Assembly: GCA_949126835.1 (NCBI GenBank)
Contig: CASBPS010000186.1
Location: 616,701-680,700, forward strand
From: Anisus vortex
Lineage: Eukaryota; Mollusca; Gastropoda; Planorbidae
Reading direction: 5' to 3'
Length of the DNA: 64,000 nt
A program made the translations under genes and the position numbers. The notes under the pieces were generated by a model. It saw only the letters and a program-made list of their open reading frames with translations, was not told the DNA's origin and did no database searches. Shown piece after piece: positions 35,308-44,900 of this stretch (positions are counted from its first letter, which is position 1; each line of letters starts with the position of its first letter).

Positions 35308-36918
35308 TTATTGATTATACCTGAGTTCTCTGTTAAAATTCCTTAGAATTTCACAACATTTTTTCAATGTTATTTTTCTATGTTCAGATTTACTAATATC
35401 ATTGTCTGGTTTATTTTCAATTTCAATTATTTTGCTTTTATTTTCTCTGTTATAGCTGGTTAGAATTGTACAACATTTATTTAATGTTGTTTTTGCATGT
35501 TCTGATTTAGATATATCATCTTTTGATTTATTTTCAATTATCATATCATCTTCTGATTTATTTTCAATTACTTTGTTTTCTTCATAAGTTTTCAAATTGT
35601 TTAAATGCACAATTTTTTCTTTGTTATTAATGTTAACTTTGTAAAATACATCAGATAGCTTAAGTATTATTTCAAAAGGTCCTTTCCATTTCATAGTATT
35701 CCCAGTTCCAATTGGCAAATAAACAAGTACTTTATTACCATCTTCTAGTTTTCTCATATTCTTATGAATATTTTCTCTGATTAAAGTTTTAGATTTGATT
35801 TCTTGATTTTTTTGTACAGCAAATTTATAAGCTGTTTTCATATGTTTTTCAGTTTTATTGACTAAGTCAAATGGAGACATTTTTTTTTCTTTAATTCCTA
35901 ACAATTCTGATTTGAAATTATCCAATGGTCCATTGGGATTTTTGCCAAGCACTAATTCAAATGGTGAAAAACCTGTGCTTTCATGAACCGATTGTCTATA
36001 AGCAAACAAAATAGCCGGTAGGTAATCATCCCATTCAAATGGATGCTCTTCACACACTTTAGTTATCATTTGTTTTATTGTTTGATTAGCCCTTTCAATC
36101 ATACCATTTGATTCAGGATGGTATATAGAACTAAAAATTTGAGTGATTTTAAACATGTGTGCAAAAGCTTGAGTAAGGTTTGATTTGAATTGAGTTCCAT
36201 TGTCACTCAATATGAACTTTGGAAAACCGAAACGACAAAAGATCGGTAAAAGAGCATTACAGACCCTTTCTGCAGTTATTTCCCTTAAAGGAACTACCTC
36301 AATCCATCTACTTCCAATGTCTATTATGGTTAAGGCAAACTTTGCTTTGGTAGTTTTAGTCTGTTTCATGGGCCCAATTATATCAATTGCAATTTTGTAA
36401 AAAGGTTTATTTATTGTATCAGTCATTTGTAATGGAGCCTTATGTTTAGAATCTTTTTTATTATGTCTAAGACAGGTAGCACAGCTTTTAATAAATGTTT
36501 TCAAGTCTTTTTCCAGTTTAGGCCACCAGAAATTCTTTTTGAGTTTACAAACTGTTTTCTTACTACTCAAATGACCTGACAATGCATTGTTATGCGAAAT
36601 TTGCATTACTTTGACAGTTAATGTTTTAGGTATAACTATTTGAGTTACATCTAATTTATTGTCCTTTCTACAGAGAATTCCATTTATTATTTCTATATTT
36701 TTATTTTTAACCTGACCTTTTTCAATTTCTGATACTATTTTAATTATGTATGGATCTTCTTTCTGTTCTTTTTTTAGAGTTAGCTCATCAAAAGGCATGT
36801 TTACTAAACTTATATTTTCTGATTTTTTCATTTGAGTTTCCTTTTTATGAGGACTATCAATGTATGATAATATCTCACTCTTCATTTTTAGTAAAATCAG
36901 ATATTTGATTTTTAGCAA
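35308..36918 (-). CDS. Integrase of element B
   Basis: An intact 536-codon frame. After a charged N-terminal region comes the zinc module (HNNALSGH near residue 110, then CATCLRH near 145). The D,D-35-E core follows: D in AIDIIGP near 178, D in SDNGTQF near 238, E in MIERANQ near 274. A GPFEI-type GPY/F module lies near 420. It ends with a Lys/Glu/Ser-rich tail of some 90 residues that contains an imperfect repeat (SEHAKTTLNKCC and SEHRKITLKKCC). It overlaps the gag-protease frame by 44 nt and lies in the +1 frame, as in element A, so expression may need +1 frameshifting. Integrase inserts the cDNA. Here it is not fused to RT. Confidence 0.93.
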   Translation of the reverse strand: MLKIKYLILLKMKSEILSYIDSPHKKETQMKKSENISLVNMPFDELTLKKEQKEDPYIIKIVSEIEKGQVKNKNIEIINGILCRKDNKLDVTQIVIPKTLTVKVMQISHNNALSGHLSSKKTVCKLKKNFWWPKLEKDLKTFIKSCATCLRHNKKDSKHKAPLQMTDTINKPFYKIAIDIIGPMKQTKTTKAKFALTIIDIGSRWIEVVPLREITAERVCNALLPIFCRFGFPKFILSDNGTQFKSNLTQAFAHMFKITQIFSSIYHPESNGMIERANQTIKQMITKVCEEHPFEWDDYLPAILFAYRQSVHESTGFSPFELVLGKNPNGPLDNFKSELLGIKEKKMSPFDLVNKTEKHMKTAYKFAVQKNQEIKSKTLIRENIHKNMRKLEDGNKVLVYLPIGTGNTMKWKGPFEIILKLSDVFYKVNINNKEKIVHLNNLKTYEENKVIENKSEDDMIIENKSKDDISKSEHAKTTLNKCCTILTSYNRENKSKIIEIENKPDNDISKSEHRKITLKKCCEILRNFNRELRYNQ

Positions 36919-38953
36919 TGTTGAATATTTGTTTATGACCTTCTAAATGTCTACATAGTGAAATAGCATGTAATTCTTTTGGTACATTGTTTATTTCACA
37001 TTGACTTTCAAATTTGTTTACATACTGTTCTAGTTTTTCTGTTCCATTCCATTTGGGAATAGGATTATCCTTTTCATTATTTATGGATAAGTCAATATTA
37101 GGTGTCTCATTGAGAATATTATTTTCTGACTTTTCTATGGTTTGTAAGAAATTAAAAGTTTGTAGAGCAGGATAAAATTCTTGTTCTGGTAAATCTACTA
37201 ACTTTTCATTTTGCAATAGAACAGGTTTCAAATTCAAGTCATTGGATTTTTCATTCATCCATTTTTGAAAAATGTCATAACTATTATCATGTTTGACATT
37301 GAAAGAATTACCAATAATTAAAGGTGCAACACAGTTTTTCATTATGGCTGCCTCTGTTTTTCCTGTAAGCCAAGGACAATCAATGTCTATTATAGTGACA
37401 GGACAATTTACAGTGGAACCATTTCCAAGTTTTATAGTATCCACTCTTATTATATTGCTGGGTTTCTGATTTGGAATGATACTTTCATCTACACATATTA
37501 TACTACTCCCCGTATCCCTTAGACAGTATGTAGTTTTTCCTTCCACATAAGCAGGAAAAAGTATTAATTGACCCCTGTTTTCAAATATCACATTATTTGT
37601 TTGAGATGTGGAATTGTTTTGTTTCCCTCTATTTCTTCTATTTGGAAAATTTGATTGAGGTCTATTTTGAGTATTAGGAAAATCTTGTCTTCCAAAATTT
37701 TGATTTGGCACATTGTTATTTAAAAAATTCTGATTTGGCACATTTCTGCTTTCAAAATTTGAAAAATTCTGATTTGGAAAGTTTCTATTATCAAAATTAG
37801 AAAAATTTTGATTTGAAAAACCTCTATGATCAACATTTGATATATTGAAATTTGGATTGAAATTTCTACCTCTTGCATTGTTATTTCTGTAACAATATTC
37901 TGAAGAATGGTTTGTACCATTGCAAAAAATACATCTGTAATTATTAGATTTTGGTTGATTACCAATTTTTTTTCTATTGCCAAATTGATTATGCCTAGAT
38001 CTAGGAGGTGAATAGCTCCTTCTTCTATGCTGAATTGTATTTACTGTTTGATTTTGTTTGGTCAGTTCTACATTAGGATGACTATCTTTAAAATTTGAGA
38101 TGGCATCTATCAAATTTTCAACTGTCTTCACTTTTCTTTCCATAATGTGAGTAAACAATGGTTTAGAAGCTTGCTCTAATACTTTATCAACAACCATGAT
38201 TTCTATAATCTCATTAGGATTTTTGGTATCTATTTTTACTAAGTCTAACCATGTAAGTAAAAATGTTTTCACTTCAGACACAAAAGCTCTCGGTTCTATC
38301 TTGTCTGTTAAGATAAAGTTATGAAACTTTTGTCTGTAATAATCCTCAGAGTGGATAAAGAATTTAATTAACTGTTCTTTGATAATGGCATAATCAGTTA
38401 TTTCTTTATCAATGTGAGATAGAGCTTCCCTACCCTTATCTTTCAATTGTGGAATAAGGTGAATGTACCATTCTGAGATGGGAATTCCATATCCCTTACA
38501 TGTTGCTTCAAATAAATTTAGAAAATCAACAATTTTCTCTTTTCCATCAAAAGGAGGCATTTCGAATCTAACACCATGTTTAGATTTTTCATTATTTGTT
38601 TGCTCAACTTTAGTATTTTGCAATTTAGCCAATTCCAATTCATGGTCTAACTTTAATTGAGTTTCTTTTAATTGAATTTCTTTTTCTTTATTCAATTCTA
38701 GTGCTTTCAATTCTTTTTCTTTATTTATTTCTAGTTCTTTTAATTCTTTTTCTTTATTTATTTCTAGTTCTTTTTGTTTAATTTCATGAGCCCTTAATTC
38801 TGCTCGCTCATCTCTTTCCTTATCTGCTAATTCTTTTTTTAATTGTTTAACTTTATTTTCAACAAATTCCTGATATTCCTTCTTATCAGTAATACCATAT
38901 TCTTTTGCTAACAATTTAGCCTCATCATAGAGTAATTGAACCTTTGACTCCAT
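36875..38953 (-). CDS. Gag-protease of element B, with an extra gag-like tail
   Basis: An intact 692-codon frame from a clear ATG. Residues about 30-110 are a coiled coil with the repeat KELEINKEKE. A gag/capsid region runs from FDGKEKIVDFLNLFEATC near 134 to about 290. One CCHC knuckle (CIFCNGTNHSSEYC) lies near 340, followed by an Asn/Phe-rich repeat (FSNFDNRNFPNQ) up to 450. The aspartyl protease motif LRDTGSS is near 478. After the protease, residues 631-690 again resemble the start of the capsid region (WNGTEKLEQYVNKFESQC). Gag makes the particle and the protease matures it. Confidence 0.92.
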   Translation of the reverse strand: MESKVQLLYDEAKLLAKEYGITDKKEYQEFVENKVKQLKKELADKERDERAELRAHEIKQKELEINKEKELKELEINKEKELKALELNKEKEIQLKETQLKLDHELELAKLQNTKVEQTNNEKSKHGVRFEMPPFDGKEKIVDFLNLFEATCKGYGIPISEWYIHLIPQLKDKGREALSHIDKEITDYAIIKEQLIKFFIHSEDYYRQKFHNFILTDKIEPRAFVSEVKTFLLTWLDLVKIDTKNPNEIIEIMVVDKVLEQASKPLFTHIMERKVKTVENLIDAISNFKDSHPNVELTKQNQTVNTIQHRRRSYSPPRSRHNQFGNRKKIGNQPKSNNYRCIFCNGTNHSSEYCYRNNNARGRNFNPNFNISNVDHRGFSNQNFSNFDNRNFPNQNFSNFESRNVPNQNFLNNNVPNQNFGRQDFPNTQNRPQSNFPNRRNRGKQNNSTSQTNNVIFENRGQLILFPAYVEGKTTYCLRDTGSSIICVDESIIPNQKPSNIIRVDTIKLGNGSTVNCPVTIIDIDCPWLTGKTEAAIMKNCVAPLIIGNSFNVKHDNSYDIFQKWMNEKSNDLNLKPVLLQNEKLVDLPEQEFYPALQTFNFLQTIEKSENNILNETPNIDLSINNEKDNPIPKWNGTEKLEQYVNKFESQCEINNVPKELHAISLCRHLEGHKQIFNIAKNQISDFTKNEE

Positions 38954-40867
38954 TATTGTTTATTATTGAATGTCAAGATTTATGATATTATAGTACAGTA
39001 CAATTATTATAATGCACTATTTTATAGTACAGCAATCTTTTATTCCTATACTGAATGACAATATTTATTAACTACAGAATGAGCATTTTTATATTACAGC
39101 AACTTTTATAATCCTATGCTAAAGTAAAATGCTTATAATTCAGAATGCAAGATGCTAGAATCATGAAATATTAGCTAAGCCAAGACACATTTTCAATTAT
39201 GGCTTGTTTATTTTTTATTATTATTAGCAATTTTATAGTAGAGTTGAAAGCAAGTGCAAGTCACTTTTGCTATTATGACTCATTATTACTATATAGGTTG
39301 CACAATTATTTTCCGCAAAGCAACGTATAATTTTATTACAAATAGTAGCACATATACAATATATATAATATTATTAGTAGCAATGATGGCACATACCAAT
39401 TAGATTAATGTTATTATAAGCAAGTATTCAATATTATTATTGTTTTTTGCAATATCAATCTTACACAATACTATTTTATTAGCATTGCACAGCACAATAT
39501 TATTGTTATATAGGCTATGTCATTTGGTATATTGTGTATATTATATACATTTGTAGTTACATGTATTAGATATCAATTATTATTTTGTTAATTGTAGTTA
39601 CATGTATTTGGGCACTACTTAAATCATATAGTTTTACTACTGATTATTCATATTATTATTATATTGGTGAAGAACCTATTATTGTTATTGTTTTTACCAT
39701 ATACCATTATACTCAGAGATCAAAAACTAACCAATGCATATTAATGATATTTAAAAAAATACACAACAACAAAAAAATTTATATCAAGTAACAATAAAAA
39801 AACACAATCACAATACACTAATGCTGCTTGGACCACATATGATAGAGGAATTTTCGACAAAGAATCACAACATGTATAACATTGACAAGACTATAGTAAT
39901 TTTACTTTAATAATTCTTAACAAAAACAAACAAAGTCAAGACAACTAACAGAAATAACCCTAATAAAGAATCATTTCTAATCAATCTCTTTTAAGAAACA
40001 GAAATAGATTATAGACAGAATAAGAATAGACAAGAGATTTATTTTAGAAACTCCCGCCAACCAAAGCCCGCTTTATACATATATATATTTATAATTCATA
40101 CTAATGAATGTAAAGAATATAATTAAAATTAAAGACTAATTAATAATCCAAATGAATACACATTCACTGTATGAAATTACTGCAATGTAAATCCAGAGTA
40201 GAAATCCAGGAGAAACTTAATTAATTATTTAATAAATTAATGAATGTTTACACTGTTTCAAGTTGAGTTGCTTCAAGTTTCCACTTCAGTATGGTATAAT
40301 CCAATTTTAGAATTAACACAAGAAAAAAATGTATACCATTAATTAATATTAATGTCAAATGTCTTTGGTATACACAATATAATTTAAGTATTTAAATTTA
40401 TTTAATGTTATTTATTTATCTTCCGGTAAGCACATCGGACTTCAACATGTAAGACATGTCACATCAGGCTACAACATATGGTATGTCACATCAGACTTGA
40501 ATATATATATAGTTTAGGTTCCTTGTTGATAACATGTGGTAACGAAACTTTTTCCGGTTGCAAATAATGACCTATGTATAGTCATTTTATTCGATTTTTT
40601 GTATCGAATTTTATAATAAAGTTATTTTTGTCATCGACGGACAAATTTTACATATTCTGAGAGCTAGTATGTTGCTCAATCAGATTATTAACATATGGAT
40701 GTGAAATAATAGACTCAGACTTCAGTTTTGAAACGTTCAAAAACTGGTATACTCACATAATATTCCATGTGGTTTTTAGAATGTCTTGTTGTTTCAAAAA
40801 TCTCGAAAATCAATATATTATATATTTCAGCTTCTTTTTCTGTTAGCACCGAACTTGCCACCAAATC
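38954..40867 (-). other. Long non-coding leader of element B with primer-binding site
   Basis: About 1.9 kb without a supported frame, unusually long for a leader. Five bases after the 5' LTR the minus strand reads TGGTGGCAAGTTCGGTGC, in the position of a primer-binding site (40846-40863). I cannot assign the tRNA. Confidence 0.65.
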
Positions 40868-41334
40868 TGTTGATGTCCTAAATTACTGTTGGACCATCAA
40901 TCAGAATAATCAGTCTCTTCAGAGTGTTTCTGCTACAGTTGCTGAATTACTTGATATCAAACATTGAACAGACGACTTCACAATATATAAATATTTGAAC
41001 TTGTGAATTAATAAAGGAACTCCTTATTGCAGCATATGAAATTTATTAATATCATTAACTAGACACTTCACATCCAATGAACAAATATAGCTTTATAGTA
41101 GCAACATAATATACATTTTTATTAATATGTTCTGAGTCTAATAATGCTTGCGTTCCTTGCAAGCTATGAGAAAATACTCTCGACCGCATGGACAGTCACT
41201 TGACTATATCCTTCCGATATATTTAGCAATACTCTAAGTTTCTCTTTTATTTTATATTCAAAGATGGGTTTTAATTCGACTTTTTAATATTTACTTTAGT
41301 CACGACCCATATATTATTTACTTACTCCATAGCA
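40868..41334 (-). repeat. 5' LTR of element B
   Basis: 467 bp. Differs from 33683-34149 at only two positions that I can see (tccaat for tctaat, gcaacat for gcagcat). Followed by the duplicated target ggtac. Confidence 0.96.
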
Positions 41335-41706
41335 GGTACCTAGAACACCAATGGTACCTAGAACACCAATGGTACCTAGAACACCAATGGTACCTAGAAC
41401 ACCAATGGTACCTAGAACACCAATGGTACCTAGAACACCAATGGTACCTAGAACACCAATAGTACCTAGAACACCAATGGTACCTAGAACACCAATGGTA
41501 CCTAGAACACCAATGGTACCTAGAACACCAATGGTACCTAGAACACCAATGGTACCTAGAATACCAATGGTACATAGAACACCAATGGTACCTAGAACAC
41601 CAATGGTACCTAGAACACCAATGGTACCTAGAACACCAATGGTACCTAGAACACCAATGGTACCTAGAACACCAATGGTAACTAGAACACCAATGGTACC
41701 TAGAAC
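41335..41706. repeat. 18-bp minisatellite, right half
   Basis: About 20 copies of the same ATGGTACCTAGAACACCA unit as 33349-33682. It ends about 110 bp beyond the TRPC stop codon, so it probably belongs to that gene's 3' untranslated region or immediate downstream DNA. Confidence 0.97.
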
Positions 41707-41815
41707 GGCAAGAGCTAAAAATGCATTTGATGGCAATTAACTAAACGTGTCCAATCTTGTGGGCTACTCTAGGTGTTATTATCTGATACTTCCTCACCAA
41801 TTTCTGGATCCTCCA

Positions 41816-41971
41816 TTATGGCTGGAGGTGTGTCAAAGCCCACCTGGATTTCGAGATCTGCGATTTTAATTTTTTGGCATCAGATTTTTTTTCAAACAGC
41901 TTTCCTGGCCTCTTTCCTGTATTGCTAGATGGATCGCCATCATTCTTTTGAAAAATTTCCTCACTTATGCT
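41816..41971 (-). CDS. TRPC: TRPC last coding exon
   Basis: 156 nt, 51 codons and TAA (41818-41816). Basic C-terminal segment ([20 protein letters not shown]) ending THLQP. No PDZ-ligand-like ending. Confidence 0.85.
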   Translation of the reverse strand, partial: SISEEIFQKNDGDPSSNTGKRPGKLFEKKSDAKKLKSQISKSRWALTHLQP

Positions 41972-44900
41972 CTGAAAAGTTTTATAATTAAAATACTTTT
42001 AAAACCAGTATAACAAAATAATAGTATTTTGCATGATTCAAAACAATTTATTTAAATAAGTTATTTATTCGCATTATTGACACTAAATATATCTTTAAAA
42101 ACTTGCTTGATGTCAAAGAAAAAAAAATCAATCTTAACAAATAAATAATTATGATTTCAAATTTACAATCATAGTTTAATTAATTCTTTAATTTTGACAT
42201 CAATAATTTAAATTTTTTGGAAAAGAAAAAAAAGCTTTTTATTCTGCTTTATACTTGTGAAATTCACAAACTCTCCCTAACAGTTTTTCCAAACTTTCCC
42301 AGCCCATTAGAGACATTAATAAAGATGCAAGACTAGACTTGGACCACAATGGGGGTAGGACGCAGTAATCTTCTTTATAAAAGGAGCGTCTTTAATAGAT
42401 AAGTCTATCTACTAGTTCTAGGTTGATGAAAGTATGTCCTTCTCTACATCACCATACACTTTTTAGTAACATCTTTCGCCTGTGTTTGTTTTTAGGTTGG
42501 CAGGAACTAGTTAATGTAGACAAAACTTAACAGATTAAGTTTTATGGCAGCTGAATATTAGACTTATAGTTGCTCAATGATATTGGGCTGGGTGTAAACT
42601 AGTTAATGTAGAAAAAAAGAAACAGATAAAGTTTTACTGAGGATGCCAGTGTATTTACCTGTAGTTGCTCCATGATGGCTGCCATCTGAGACTTGAGTTC
42701 CTCCTCCACAATGTTTTTATTTGTCATTTGGTTCATGAGATCATATCTAAAACTGTTTAAGTCTTGTTTGATTTCATCAAAGTCATCTGCAAATAAATAA
42801 TTAATTAGAATCTTTCAAAGTCCCTAAAAACATATCCAAGCAGCTGATAACAATTGTAACAAAAATAAAATAAAAAACTATATGCGATAATAATTTTTTA
42901 TGACATTAAAAATGATAAATTGGTCTGATCATGGCTTGGCACACACTTAGACTAACACACTTAGACTCACCCACTTAGAATCACACACTTAGACTCACCC
43001 ACTTAGACTCATACACTTAGACTCACACACTCACACACTTAGACTCACACACTTAGACTCACACACTTAGACTCACCCACTTAGACTAACACACTTAGAC
43101 TCACACACTTAGACTCACCCACTTAGACTCACACACTTAGACTCATACACTTAGACTCACACACTCACACACTTAGACTCACACACTTAGACTCACACAC
43201 TTAGACTAATACACTTAGACTCACACACTCACACACTTAGACTCACACACTTAGACTCACACACTTCGACTCACCCACTTAGACTAACACACTTAGACTC
43301 ACACACTTAGACTCACACACTTAGACTCACCTTCAGTAACTTCAGCTTCCCTTTGGATGTCAAAAATATAGCGTTGGACTATTCTTTGCATGGTTTGCTG
43401 AAAATTACATTATAAACAATTTTAAAATCTTACAGTTCAGAAAAAAATCTCAGGAAAATTGTTAGATCTAATGTTTTTATATTAGGATTACATTTTTTTT
43501 TAAATGTTATCTGATTTTGAAATAATGTAAAATTGTGCTAATAAGTTATTTCTATTCATAATTCTATGTTTAAGTTGGAAGAATATTTCTTTCTTATAGT
43601 CTTATAGAGTTTATTTAAAAAAATTATTAGAAATTCATTACCTGATAAGTCAACTTTTCTTCCATAGCTTCCATAGCTACAATAGTCCCCAGATTTTTTC
43701 TACAACTTTTCGTTGGTGTTGGTGTGCCATCAAAGGCCTCGTTAACTATTCCATTACCAGTGTGTTCTAAACGGCTCAAGACATTGTTTCGGTGGGCAAG
43801 CTGTGTTGTTGACATGATAAAATACAAAAGCTCATTAAAAGCTAATAAGGTTATAGAGAAAAACAAACTCGTGTAAAAATCTTAACTTTGGTTAAAGGAA
43901 ATAGTGCAAGATGTAGAGTTCAGCACATTTTGTGTCTAAAAATTAAAGGATTTAGACGTCAGTACAGTTGTTAGTTGCAAAACTTTTCCAATAAATATCT
44001 GGTAGCAATTTAATTAGAGCTTAGAAAGACAAAACACAATTTGACTAGGATTCAAATTCAAAAGGTCCTTTTTTTCTTTCACTACCAGAGAAAGCACACT
44101 ACCAAGACCCTAAAACCAATTCACCATTTTAACTAAATAGCACCACAGTTGGAACACATAAATAAGAAATTTCAGCAGGAAAGAAAAAATAAGCACTTAG
44201 TTTATAATGTCAATACATTTAGTCATAACAAACAGCACTAAATGAATTTATTCTAAATAACGACAGGCTCATTGCAGGTAGGCAGTGTCGATTATAGCTA
44301 CAGAAGGTGAGATTGAGGCAATTATTGACAGCAATCAACTTAAATTATGCCAGGAATCAGGCTTCATAGGTAAGGTGGGAGGAGGATGAAATACATAGCG
44401 TATATAACGTATTCAATTCTCATATAGTGTATATAATGTATTCAATTATCCTATAGTGTATATAATGTATTCAATTCTCCTAAAGTGTATATAATGTATT
44501 CAATTTTCCTATAGTGTATATAATGTATTCAATTCTCCTATAGTGTATATACTGTATTCGATTCTCCTATAGTGTATATACTGTATTCAATTCTCATATA
44601 GTGTATATAATGTATTTAATTCTCATATAGTGTATATACTGTATTCAATTCTCATATAGTGTATATAATGTATTCAATTCTCATATAGTGTATATAATGT
44701 ATTCAATTTTCATATAGTGTATATACTGTATTCAATTCTCATATAGTGTATATAATGTATTCAATTCTCATATAGTGTATATACTGTATTCAATTCTCAT
44801 ATAGTGTATATAATGTATTCAATTCTCATATAGTGTATATAATGTATTCAATTCTCCTATAGTGTATATAATGTATTCAATTCTCCTATAGTGTATATAA

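Larger units (their letters stand above)
33683..41334 (-). mobile_element. LTR retrotransposon B: gag, protease and integrase but no RT
   Basis: A 7.65-kb element on the minus strand with 467-bp LTRs (TGTTGATG...CCATAGCA). I find only two differences between them. It is flanked by the 5-bp duplication ggtac (33678-33682, 41335-41339) inside a minisatellite unit. From the 5' LTR (40868-41334): a 1.9-kb non-coding leader, gag-protease (38953-36875), integrase (36918-35308) and about 1.15 kb of non-coding DNA to the 3' LTR. No RT or RNase H is found anywhere between the LTRs. The near-identical LTRs and intact long frames point to a recent insertion of an element that presumably borrowed RT. Confidence 0.93.
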
